Positions 1 through 7,249 of a stretch of 32,816 nucleotides of DNA are shown here, piece by piece; position 1 is the stretch's first letter; each line of letters opens with the position of its first letter. Under the pieces are notes generated by a model. That model saw only the letters and a program-made list of their open reading frames with translations. It was not told the origin of the DNA and ran no database searches. Both the position numbers and the translations under genes were made by a program. The DNA is from a bacterium (GTDB lineage Bacteria > RBG-13-66-14): NCBI GenBank assembly GCA_035528375.1, contig DATKYS010000130.1:1-32816 (forward strand). Reading direction: 5' to 3'.

Positions 1-464
1 CTAGCCTTCTCCCACAGGGAGAGGGAGACCGCCCCGGTCCGTGTCTCGCCGGTTGCGATGATGTAGGGGCGGGTCTTTAGACCCGCCCGCGGGCCGACCT
101 GAAGGTCGGCCCCTACGAAGGCGCTCGCTTGCGATGACGTAGGGCGGGGATTTTATCCCCGCCGCTTTTATAAGGTAGCCCTCACCCTCATTCCCGTCGG
201 CGCGCCGCTCCCTGGAAGGGAGAGGGGGCCATTTTATAAGGTAGCCCTCACCCCTAACCCTTCTCCCACAGTGAGAGGGAGACCGCAGGACGCCGTTTTT
301 TTAAAATCCCACACCCGACCCTCACCCTAACCCGTAGGCGAGCCTCTCCCTAAGAGGGAGAGGGGACAGGCAGCCCTCACCCTAACCCGTAGGCGAGCCT
401 AGAAGGGAGAGGGGATAGCTGCACCCCCCTCCCCAGCCCTCCCTCCAGAAGGGGGAGGGGATTC
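1..464. repeat. Intergenic block of dispersed palindromic repeats
   Basis: No gene is supported here. The block is a patchwork of short repeat families that recur in other gaps of this window. One family (63-116) is framed by GTAGGGGC and GCCCCTAC and holds two inner hairpins, one reading GGGCGGGT/ACCCGCCC and one GGCCGACCT/AGGTCGGCC. A second (139-165) is a hairpin with GCGGGGAT/ATCCCCGC arms. A third (about 182-460, several degenerate copies) contains CCCTCACCCTAACCC followed by CTCTCCC/GGGAGAGG arms. Related copies lie at 6480-6550, 16263-16620, 19630-19728, 24907-25040 and 32617-32816. Confidence 0.8.
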
Positions 465-1091
465 TTACTCCCCGCCGTTTTCGAGGACCGTCCGGCGCAT
501 GGCCGCCGACGACAGGCTCTCGGCTCGGCGCCAGGCCAACGTCCGCTGCTCCAGCGCCATCCGCCCCAGGACCACCGCCCGATCGTAATCCTCCCGCGCC
601 ACCAGGCGGTCCACCTCGACCATGTACGGCCGGTCGGTTGTCAGCGGCCGCTCCACGTACTTGACGAAGCCCGGGTCCCGGGCGTACTCGCGCTGGGTCC
701 TGAGCCAGCCCACCACACCCTTCAGGTGCACCGACCACACCCCTATCACTTCGTTCAGCGGAACGTCCTCCCCCCTGGATGCGATGACCGGGCCGAGGGA
801 CTCGAGCTCGGTCATCAGGCCGCGGTAAGCGAAAAGGGCGACGTGGCGCCGGACCGGGTCGGCGGCCAGGGGCCGCTCGTCCAACCCGCCCAGCCGGAAG
901 GCGTTCAGCTCCCCCTCGGCCAGCGTCACCAGGAGGGCCTCGGTGAAGAGGGCCCGCTCGGCGTTCGCCAGGGCGGCGGGGGTTCCAACGGGCTCTTCTT
1001 CCCCCGAGTCCAGGACGACGACCAGCGCCGCTACACCTAAAAAGAGACCGACGCCCACGGGCAGGGCGATGGCGGCGACGATACGTCTCAC
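465..1091 (-). CDS. Membrane-anchored hypothetical protein, 208 aa
   Basis: The function is not recognised. The GTG start at 1091 overlaps the folP stop by four bases (GTGA), so the gene is translationally coupled as the last gene of the ftsH-folP series. The N-terminus has two arginines and then a hydrophobic stretch at about residues 4-27, which reads as one membrane anchor or an uncleaved signal. The rest (about 30-208) looks like a helical extracytoplasmic domain, rich in Leu, Ala, Arg and Glu, with no cysteines or obvious catalytic motif. A longer open frame continues upstream inside folP, but there it is only the antisense-type shadow of folP; the coding character begins at 1091. The folP coupling may be no more than operon economy. 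Confidence 0.7.
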   Translation of the reverse strand: MRRIVAAIALPVGVGLFLGVAALVVVLDSGEEEPVGTPAALANAERALFTEALLVTLAEGELNAFRLGGLDERPLAADPVRRHVALFAYRGLMTELESLGPVIASRGEDVPLNEVIGVWSVHLKGVVGWLRTQREYARDPGFVKYVERPLTTDRPYMVEVDRLVAREDYDRAVVLGRMALEQRTLAWRRAESLSSAAMRRTVLENGGE

Positions 1092-2299
1092 TGACCGGCC
1101 TCGCGGACGGCCGCCGCGACCAGGGCGGCCTGGCGCGCCTCGGCCACGTCGTGAACACGGACGACGTGGGCCCCGCGCAGGACGGCCGCCGTGTGCGCCG
1201 CTATAGTGCCGGGCAACCGGTCCTCCACGGACGCCCCCGTGAGCGCCCCGATGAAGGACTTCCGGCTCGCCCCCACCACCAGCGGTCGCCCTAAGCCGGC
1301 GAACCACTCCAGGTGGTTCAACAGCGCCAGATTGTCCTCCAGCCGCTTGCCGAAGCCGATGCCCGGGTCCAGGGCGATGCTCTCGAATCGGACCCCGTCG
1401 GCGGCCGCGGCCTCGAGGCGCTCGGCGAAGAAGGCGTGGATTTCGGCGCCCAGGTCTTCGTAGTGCGGGTTCTTCTGCATGTCGCGGGGGGTGCCCCGCA
1501 TGTGCATGACGATGACCCCGGCGTCGAAGAGGGCCACGGCCCGCCCCGTACCGCCGGAGCCGCCGAGGCCGCGCATCCCGGTGACGTCGTTGACGATATG
1601 GGCTCCCGCCTCCAGCGCCGGGGCCGCCGTCTCGGGCCGGTAGGTGTCCACCGACACGACCGCGTCGGTCTCGGCGACCAGGGCCTTTACGACGGGTAGA
1701 AGCCGCTTTATCTCCGTCTCGGCGTCCACCGGCTCGGCGCCGGGTCGGGAGCTCTCGGCCCCCAGGTCCAGGATGTCCGCTCCGGCCACGAGCATCGCCC
1801 GGCACCGCTCCACCGCCGCCCCCACGTCGTCGCCCACGCCGTCCCCGGAGAAGGAATCGCCCGTGAGGTTGACGACCCCCATGACCAGGGGCCGGGAGAG
1901 GTCCAGCACCCGGTCCCGCACGTGCCAGACCGGGATGCTGTCGAGCGCCGCGAGGGTTTCCGCCAGCTCGTCGGCCAACGCGCCCAGGCCGAACTGCTGG
2001 CCCCGGAGCTTTTCCGTGATGAGCGCCAATTGACGCCGCGTCCCGCCGAGCACCACGTCGGTGGATTCCACCCCGCGGACGACCAGTCCCCTGTGCACCG
2101 CCGCCTCGGCGCCCGCGGCCAGCGCCTCCTGCTTGAGAATCGTGGCCGCGGTGTGGGGCACGTCGCGGAGGTGAAAGACGTGGAAGCCGAGCTTGGTGGT
2201 CATCAGCTCCACGCCGCGGTCGGAGACGCCGGCCCGGCGCATCAGGCGGGCGGCGTCCTCGGGTGAGTCAATCCGGCAGACGCGGGGGTGGCGTTTCAT
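1088..2299 (-). CDS. folP: Dihydropteroate synthase with N-terminal extension
   Basis: Condenses 6-hydroxymethyl-dihydropterin diphosphate with p-aminobenzoate to form dihydropteroate in folate synthesis. The TIM-barrel motifs are all visible in the second part of the 403-aa protein: MGVVNLTGDSFS (family usually NVTPDSFSD, so Pro is replaced by Gly), DLGAESSRPGAEPV, VSVDTYRP, IVND, MHMRGTPRDMQ, LDPGIGFGK and GASRKSFIG, with a final RVHDV. The first ~125 residues form an extra domain that plain DHPS proteins of ~280 aa lack but some bacterial lineages carry. The gene lies 60 bp downstream of ftsH, and the next gene starts inside its stop codon. No clear ribosome binding site precedes the ATG; a hairpin at 2310-2333 lies just upstream, so expression may depend on read-through from ftsH. 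Confidence 0.93.
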   Translation of the reverse strand: MKRHPRVCRIDSPEDAARLMRRAGVSDRGVELMTTKLGFHVFHLRDVPHTAATILKQEALAAGAEAAVHRGLVVRGVESTDVVLGGTRRQLALITEKLRGQQFGLGALADELAETLAALDSIPVWHVRDRVLDLSRPLVMGVVNLTGDSFSGDGVGDDVGAAVERCRAMLVAGADILDLGAESSRPGAEPVDAETEIKRLLPVVKALVAETDAVVSVDTYRPETAAPALEAGAHIVNDVTGMRGLGGSGGTGRAVALFDAGVIVMHMRGTPRDMQKNPHYEDLGAEIHAFFAERLEAAAADGVRFESIALDPGIGFGKRLEDNLALLNHLEWFAGLGRPLVVGASRKSFIGALTGASVEDRLPGTIAAHTAAVLRGAHVVRVHDVAEARQAALVAAAVREAGQ

Positions 2300-2309
2300 A
2301 TCAAAGCAT

Positions 2310-2333
2310 AAAGGGGGAATCCCCCCCTTTTTT
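2310..2333. terminator. Hairpin between ftsH and folP
   Basis: AAAGGGGG and CCCCCTTT form an 8-bp stem around a 5-base loop, followed on the plus strand by a short T run. On the minus strand, the direction of transcription, the stem is preceded by A's and followed by TTTATG, so it could act as a weak terminator or attenuator between ftsH and folP. There is no plus-strand gene here for it to serve. Confidence 0.4.
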
Positions 2334-2359
2334 CAAGTCGGATGAATCCCCGGTGGGGA

Positions 2360-4357
2360 CTATTCCAGGTCGCTCTTGCGGTCGTCGCCCAGGGGCGGGG
2401 AGCTCTCCCGGCGCTCGTCACCGGGCCAGACGCCGATGTTCTCGGCAAAATCCTTCTCCTCGGGGGTGCGGGTCCGTTCGGCCTCCAGCCGGGCCTTCTC
2501 CTCCTCGCGCAGGTGGGGCAGCCGACGGTCGTCGGGGGGCAGCTCCTCGCCCCGGACCAGCGCCTTTACCTCCTCGCCCTCCAGGGTCTCGCGCTCGATG
2601 AGCGCCCGGGCGATGGCCTCCAGCTTGTCGAGGTTCTTTTTGATGAGCTCGGTGGCGCGGGAGTAGGCGGACTCCACGACGGCCCGCACCTCGCCGTCTA
2701 TGATTCTGGCGGTCTCGTCCGAGAAGTCGCGGTGCTGGGCGATTTCCCGGCCGAGGAAAATCTCCTCCTGCTTCTTGCCGAAGGCGAGGGGGCCGAGCTT
2801 TTCGCTCATGCCCCACTCGCAGACCATCTTGCGGGCCAGGTCGGTGACCTGGTTGATGTCGCTGGCGGCGCCGGAAGTGGTGGAACCCAGGGCCAGTTCC
2901 TCGGCGGCGCGTCCGGCCATCAGCACCGCAAGCCGCTTCTCGAGGTACGACTTGTCCAGGTTGAGCCGCTCCTTCTCCGGCAGCGGCATGGTCAGCCCCA
3001 GCGCCAGGCCCCGGGGGATGATGGTCACCTTGTGCAGGGGGTCGTAGTCGGGCAAAAGGATGCTGACCAGGGCGTGGCCCGCCTCGTGGTAGGCGGTGAC
3101 GCGCTTGGTCTCCTCGTCTATCTGGCGGGAGCGGCGCTCGGGGCCCATCAAGACCTTGTCGCGCGCCTCCTCGAAAATCTCCTGGGTGATGGAGGTCTGG
3201 TTGTAGCGGGCGGCCAGAATCGCCGCCTCGTTGGCCAGGTTGGCCAGGTCGGCCCCGGAGAAAAAGGGCGTGCCCCGCGCGATGCGCCGCAGGTCAACAT
3301 CGTCGGCCAGCGGTTTGTCCCGCACGTGGACCTTGAGAATCTCCTCGCGGCCCCGGATGTCGGGGAGGTCCACCACGATCTGGCGGTCGAAGCGCCCGGG
3401 CCGCAGGAGCGCCGGGTCCAGAACGTCGGGCCGGTTCGTCGCCGCCATCAAAATGACCGTGGACTCGCTCTCGAAGCCGTCCATCTCGATGAGGAGCTGG
3501 TTGAGGGTCTGCTCGCGCTCGTCGTGTCCGCCGCCCAGGCCGGCCCCGCGGTGGCGCCCCACGGCATCCAGCTCGTCCACGAAGATGATGCAGGGGGCGT
3601 TGCGCTTGCCGTTGGAAAAGAGGTCGCGGACCCGCGCCGCGCCCACGCCCACGAACATCTCCACGAAGTCGGACCCGGAGATGGAGAAGAAGGGAACGTT
3701 GGCCTCGCCGGCCACCGCCCGGGCCAACAGCGTCTTGCCGGTTCCGGGGGGACCCACCAGAAGCACGCCCCGCGGTATCTTACCCCCCAGCTTCTGGAAC
3801 TTCTTCGGGCTCTTCAGGAAGCTGATTATCTCGACCAGCTCCTCCTTGGCCTCATCGCAGCCGGCCACGTCATCGAAGGTGGTCTTGTTCTTGGACTGGT
3901 TGACCAGGCGGGCGCGGCTCTTGGCGAAGGACATGGCCTGGCTGCCCGCGCCCTGCATCCGCCGCATCATGAAAACGAACAGGACGACTATCAGGACCAC
4001 CGGTCCCAGGGTGAACAGGATCGAAAGGAACGTCCCCTGGCTCTGGTCAACGGAGACGGTGACCCCCCGCTCGGCCAGCTTGTTCAGGAAATCAATGTCC
4101 ACGGCGGCGACGCTGGTGGTGAACTCGGTGAAGGTGTGGCCCTTCTGCGCCGGGTTCTCGATGGAGGTCTTCAGGACGCCGTGGAGCTCGGAGTCGGTGA
4201 TGACCACCGACTTTACGTTGCCGGCCTCGAGCTCTCTGTAGAAGAGGGTGTAGTCTATCTCATCGCCGCCGGAGGGGCCGGCGAAGAGCTGCAGGAGCAG
4301 GATGGCCGCGCCGAGGATGATTATCCAGGGGAGAATAGCTTTCAGTACTTTATTCAG
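2360..4357 (-). CDS. ftsH: ATP-dependent zinc metalloprotease FtsH
   Basis: Membrane-bound AAA+ protease that extracts and degrades membrane and regulatory proteins. Numbered from the start chosen here (665 aa), there is a first transmembrane helix at about 8-25, a periplasmic domain, a second helix at about 111-131, Walker A GPPGTGKT at 202-209, Walker B FVDELD at 259-264, the second region of homology around 300-323 ending in LRPGRFDR, the zinc motif HEAGH at 424-428, and a third-ligand region TSGAASDI near 500. The start is inferred to be a CTG at 4357: AAGGAG lies five bases upstream, and the resulting N-terminus (Asn-Lys-Val-Leu-Lys then a helix) matches usual FtsH. A GTG at 4426 would add 23 non-conserved residues with a poorer ribosome binding site. 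Its place downstream of hpt and upstream of folP follows a common bacterial arrangement. Confidence 0.96.
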   Translation of the reverse strand: MNKVLKAILPWIIILGAAILLLQLFAGPSGGDEIDYTLFYRELEAGNVKSVVITDSELHGVLKTSIENPAQKGHTFTEFTTSVAAVDIDFLNKLAERGVTVSVDQSQGTFLSILFTLGPVVLIVVLFVFMMRRMQGAGSQAMSFAKSRARLVNQSKNKTTFDDVAGCDEAKEELVEIISFLKSPKKFQKLGGKIPRGVLLVGPPGTGKTLLARAVAGEANVPFFSISGSDFVEMFVGVGAARVRDLFSNGKRNAPCIIFVDELDAVGRHRGAGLGGGHDEREQTLNQLLIEMDGFESESTVILMAATNRPDVLDPALLRPGRFDRQIVVDLPDIRGREEILKVHVRDKPLADDVDLRRIARGTPFFSGADLANLANEAAILAARYNQTSITQEIFEEARDKVLMGPERRSRQIDEETKRVTAYHEAGHALVSILLPDYDPLHKVTIIPRGLALGLTMPLPEKERLNLDKSYLEKRLAVLMAGRAAEELALGSTTSGAASDINQVTDLARKMVCEWGMSEKLGPLAFGKKQEEIFLGREIAQHRDFSDETARIIDGEVRAVVESAYSRATELIKKNLDKLEAIARALIERETLEGEEVKALVRGEELPPDDRRLPHLREEEKARLEAERTRTPEEKDFAENIGVWPGDERRESSPPLGDDRKSDLE

Positions 4358-4523
4358 CGGAGCTCCTTGTCGGGCGCCGGTTTGTCCCACGCTCGACTTA
4401 CGCCCAAACGGGCGCGCGGGTTGCACGCAAAAGCGCTCACCGGCGCGGGAATATTACCAGCGCGCCGGAAAAGAGTCAACAAAAGCCCGCCGCCGCTATC
4501 TCGGAGGGGGTTCGGTCCACCTC

Positions 4524-4622
4524 TCAGGCGAGGGCCTTGACGACGACGAAGCCGCCCCGGCCGTGACCCTCCTCCCATCCCGGCACCGAGGCCGGGTTCT
4601 CGGGGGGGCCGAAGAGGGTCTG
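4524..4622 (-). repeat. 99-nt near-identical 3' end, copy A
   Basis: Matches 5206-5304 with a single difference (C at 4584 versus A at 5266, synonymous in both frames). The match begins at the stop codons and breaks off abruptly, outside of which the two genes are clearly diverged. Confidence 0.95.
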
Positions 4623-5147
4623 AGCGAACCGCGCCACGCGGAAACCGGCAGACTCCACCGCCTCACCGAGCTCCTCGGCGGACAGGATGTGGGCCATCGA
4701 GTAGAAGGGGTCCCGGCCCTGTCTTTTCAGGTAGAGCCGCCCCAACGCGCTCGCCCGGTCCACGATACCTGCCAGGAGGACCCCCCCGCCCGTCAGGACC
4801 CGCCGTATCTCCGCTAGAACCGCAACCGGGTCCGGCACGAAACAGAACACCGTCACCGCCAGACAGGCGTCGAAGACCCCGTCACCGAAGGGCAACTCCT
4901 CGCCGCGACCCCGGACCGTCAACGGCACCCTCGCCCTTCCCGCCCGGGCCATCGCCGCCGACGGCTCCAGGCCGACCTCGACCCCGAGCGCGCCGCCGAA
5001 GCGCCCGGTACCGCTGCCCAGCTCCAGCCGCCGGCCCCGGTCGGGCCAGAATCGGCGCAGCAGTTCCAGCTCCCGCCGGAAAGCCGCCGGATGCTCCTCG
5101 AACCACGCCTCGTAGCGTTCCACCAGCCCGTCGATGGGGTCGTTCAC
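4524..5147 (-). CDS. Class I SAM-dependent methyltransferase (paralogue 1)
   Basis: A 207-aa Methyltransf_11-type protein; the substrate is unknown. SAM motif I is LELGSGTGRFG, followed by a VGLEPS acidic-loop region, a GRGEELPFGDGVFDACL segment (motifs II-III) and an LAEIRRVLTGGGVLL post-motif typical of this family. GTG at 5147 is preceded by GGGAGA at suitable spacing; an open frame extends further upstream but is non-coding overlap with the neighbour. The gene follows a related methyltransferase (5206-5817) after 58 bp. The two proteins differ over most of their length but share an identical last 32 residues, encoded by 99 nt with one synonymous difference. They are tandem duplicates whose 3' ends have been homogenised. 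The conserved tail (GWEEGHGRGGFVVVKA) may be important for the fold or the substrate. Confidence 0.82.
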   Translation of the reverse strand: MNDPIDGLVERYEAWFEEHPAAFRRELELLRRFWPDRGRRLELGSGTGRFGGALGVEVGLEPSAAMARAGRARVPLTVRGRGEELPFGDGVFDACLAVTVFCFVPDPVAVLAEIRRVLTGGGVLLAGIVDRASALGRLYLKRQGRDPFYSMAHILSAEELGEAVESAGFRVARFAQTLFGPPENPASVPGWEEGHGRGGFVVVKALA

Positions 5148-5205
5148 GCGTTCTCCCGGGCTCGGCTCCGCCGACGTTTCATGACGCCCACTCGACGGCG
5201 GTCGT

Positions 5206-5304
5206 TCAGGCGAGGGCCTTGACGACGACGAAGCCGCCCCGGCCGTGACCCTCCTCCCATCCCGGAACCGAGGCCGGGTTCTCGGGGGGGCCGAAGAGGG
5301 TCTG
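5206..5304 (-). repeat. 99-nt near-identical 3' end, copy B
   Basis: Partner of 4524-4622, in direct orientation 682 nt away. Such direct repeats could recombine, deleting the downstream methyltransferase and leaving one hybrid gene. Confidence 0.95.
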
Positions 5305-5817
5305 GGCCACGGCCACCGGCAGGAAACCGCTCTCCCGCAGGAGCTCGGTGAGCTCTTCCGCCGCCAGGAACGATACGCCGAGCACCTCCAGCTCCTCACG
5401 GTACTGCTCCCGGCGGAACCGCCCGAGGCGGGTGGCGGCGTCCGTCTCCCCGACCACCAGGGCCGACGCGGGCTCCAGCACCCGCCGGAGCTCTTCCAGA
5501 ACTGGGCGCCGGTCGCCCAGGAGGAAGAGAACATTGACCAGCAGGGCGGAATCGAAGACGCCGTCCCGGAAGGGCAGCCTCTCCCCCACCCCCCGGACGG
5601 CGGCCACGCCGCGCTCCAGCGCCCGACGGCACATGTCCGGCGAGGGGTCCACCCCCACCCGGACGCCCAGCGGCCCGGCGAAACGCGCAGTGCCCACCCC
5701 GACCTCCAGCCCCCGCGTGTGGAGGGGCAGGAGCGCCCGCACCAGGTCCAACTGCCGGGCGTACTCCTCCGCGTTCTCCTCGTACCAGGCGTCGTGTTCG
5801 GAGGCGCGCTCGCTCAC
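5206..5817 (-). CDS. Class I SAM-dependent methyltransferase (paralogue 2)
   Basis: A 203-aa paralogue of the downstream gene. The SAM-binding loop is LEVGVGTARFA, less canonical than in paralogue 1 (Ala replaces the last Gly of GxGxG). It is followed by VGVDPS, a RGVGERLPFRDGVFDSAL segment and LEELRRVLEPASALVVGE. The ATG at 5817 overlaps the hpt stop by four bases (ATGA), so it is translationally coupled to purine salvage. The target is unknown; small-molecule or protein substrates are both possible. The last 32 residues are identical to those of paralogue 1, while the N-terminal 170 have drifted, so the tail has probably been copied by gene conversion. Confidence 0.82.
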   Translation of the reverse strand: MSERASEHDAWYEENAEEYARQLDLVRALLPLHTRGLEVGVGTARFAGPLGVRVGVDPSPDMCRRALERGVAAVRGVGERLPFRDGVFDSALLVNVLFLLGDRRPVLEELRRVLEPASALVVGETDAATRLGRFRREQYREELEVLGVSFLAAEELTELLRESGFLPVAVAQTLFGPPENPASVPGWEEGHGRGGFVVVKALA

Positions 5818-6332
5818 CTGTCCTCCGGCTCCAGCACGGCGATGAAGGGGAGATTTCGGTAACGCTCGGCGTAATCCAGCCCGTAGCCCACCACGAACCC
5901 GTCCCCGGCGTAGGTGAAGCCGGTGTAGTCCACCTTAACCTGTCGGCGCCGGCGTCCCGGCTTATTTACAAAAACGCACACCGACACCGGGCGGCCGTAG
6001 TGCGCGTCCAGGAAGCGCCGCAGCTCCCCCAGCGTCCGCCCCGTGTCCACGATGTCCTCGACGACGAGGATGCGCTCGCCGGGCCGGGCGTGGGGCAGCT
6101 CACCGTAGAAGCGGAGCTCCCCCGGCTCGTCGCCGTCGCGGTAGCTGGAGAACGCCACCAATTCGAAACGCAGCGGCATTTCCAGGCGGCGGACCAGGTC
6201 CGACAAGAAAATGATCGAGCCCTTGAGGACGCCCAGGACGAGGAGCGCCCCCCCGCCGAGGTCGCTGTTAATCTCCCGGGCCAGCTCCCCGACCCGGCGC
6301 TCGATGTCCCGCTCGCTGAAGACGACTTGCAT
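5814..6332 (-). CDS. hpt: Hypoxanthine phosphoribosyltransferase
   Basis: Purine salvage: transfers the phosphoribosyl group of PRPP to hypoxanthine or guanine. At 172 aa it has the usual length of the bacterial enzyme. Visible motifs are the LVLGVLKGSIIFLSDL segment near residue 35, the PRPP-binding loop VVEDIVDTGRTL near residue 92 with its acidic pair, and a C-terminal FVVGYGLDYAERYRNLPFI that is highly typical of Hpt. It is the first gene of the hpt-methyltransferase-methyltransferase-ftsH-folP series. In many bacteria hpt directly precedes ftsH, often after tilS; tilS is not present here and two methyltransferases are inserted instead. Confidence 0.96.
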   Translation of the reverse strand: MQVVFSERDIERRVGELAREINSDLGGGALLVLGVLKGSIIFLSDLVRRLEMPLRFELVAFSSYRDGDEPGELRFYGELPHARPGERILVVEDIVDTGRTLGELRRFLDAHYGRPVSVCVFVNKPGRRRRQVKVDYTGFTYAGDGFVVGYGLDYAERYRNLPFIAVLEPEDR

Positions 6333-6573
6333 TGTGGCGACCGCCCCCTCCCGGCGATGATACCAAAAACGGACCCCGCGGTCCGCTTCTAGGGGGACGA
6401 CGAAACCCGCGACGGGTCGGGGTGGATTTCCCGATGTAGTCGCGGATGTTTGCGTTGAGGCAGTTTCGTAGTCATCGTGAGGTCTTTTTAGGCGGGGATA
6501 GGAACCGAGCGCAGCGAGCTATGCCCCCGGCAAATCCCCGCCCTACGGGATACTTAATTTATCGCCCGCCCCT
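6333..6573. repeat. Intergenic gap with palindromes and a dispersed repeat
   Basis: No gene seen. It holds a perfect 6-bp-stem palindrome CGGACC/GGTCCG at 6370-6385, and at about 6491-6546 a repeat with GGCGGGGAT/ATCCCCGCC arms. Its right part (6513-6546) recurs, inverted and with one mismatch, at the extreme right end of the window (32783-32816). The hpt promoter should also lie here on the minus strand, but I could not define it. Confidence 0.6.
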
Positions 6574-7185
6574 TCAGACGCCCGTCCCGTACATCGCCAA
6601 CAGGGCCAGGTAACGGTCGGCGATTTCGTTCGGGTTGTGCTTGAGGGTCTCGTAGGCCTCGGCCAGGGAGGTGAGAAGCTCGCCCAGGAGGGTGTCGAGG
6701 GGGTGTTGGCGGCCGGTCTCGGAGAGGATGGTGGTAGCCGTCCGGGCGAGCTCCTCCGGGAGGCGCTCCCGCTCGAAGTTAACGTCGAGGCCCACACCGA
6801 TGACGGCGTAGACGACCTTCCCGCCCCGGAGCTCCGTCTCAGCCAGCACGCCGCCGTACTTGAGCCCCCGGGTGAAAAAGTCGTTGGGCGGCTTGATTTT
6901 CGTCGGGACGTAGCGGTCCAGGACCGGGTGAAGGGCCACGGGGACCATCCGGGAGAGGAGGTCGGCGTCGGCGGCGTCGAGGCGGGGCCTCAGGAGGAGA
7001 CTGAACCAGAGTCCGCCCGGCGGGCTGACCCACACGTTGTCCCCCCGCCCCCGGCCGGCGGTCTGGGTCTCCGCGACGACCACGAGCCCTCCGGGCTCTC
7101 CGGCGCGGGCCCGATCCCGGACCGTATCCGAGGTCGAGCCGATTTTACCCGGATGCTCGATCCGCCAGCGGACGGCCATATCCAT
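6574..7185 (-). CDS. birA: Biotin--[acetyl-CoA-carboxylase] ligase, minimal form
   Basis: Activates biotin with ATP and attaches it to the carboxyl carrier protein of biotin-dependent carboxylases. The 203-aa protein has the catalytic domain only: ST-S near residue 18, ETQTAGRGRGDNVW near 40-54 (family GRGRRGR), WFSLLLRP, KIKPPNDFF (family KWPND), KYGGVLAE and a VIGVGLDVNF segment. It lacks the N-terminal helix-turn-helix of regulatory BirA, and the short C-terminus suggests that the SH3-like domain is absent or cut down, so it is unlikely to be a repressor. It lies 64 bp downstream of the AAA+ gene in the nadC series; nadC and birA are frequent neighbours. Confidence 0.88.
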   Translation of the reverse strand: MDMAVRWRIEHPGKIGSTSDTVRDRARAGEPGGLVVVAETQTAGRGRGDNVWVSPPGGLWFSLLLRPRLDAADADLLSRMVPVALHPVLDRYVPTKIKPPNDFFTRGLKYGGVLAETELRGGKVVYAVIGVGLDVNFERERLPEELARTATTILSETGRQHPLDTLLGELLTSLAEAYETLKHNPNEIADRYLALLAMYGTGV

Positions 7186-7249
7186 ACACCTCTTACGGCA
7201 CCTGCTCCCCCGGGCTTCGATCCCACCGCGGATGGGCGTTTACCCCCCG

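Noticed and set aside
2342-4540. Long open frame on the plus strand across ftsH (about 730 codons)
   Set aside because: It is the antisense of a fully conserved FtsH; in very GC-rich DNA the third-position bias keeps antisense frames open. The composition (Val/Gly/Leu/His-rich) shows no domain.
4524-5534. A 336-codon version of methyltransferase paralogue 1
   Set aside because: The first 129 codons overlap paralogue 2 in another frame and are Ser/Arg/Pro-rich without similarity; a good ribosome binding site precedes the GTG at 5147.
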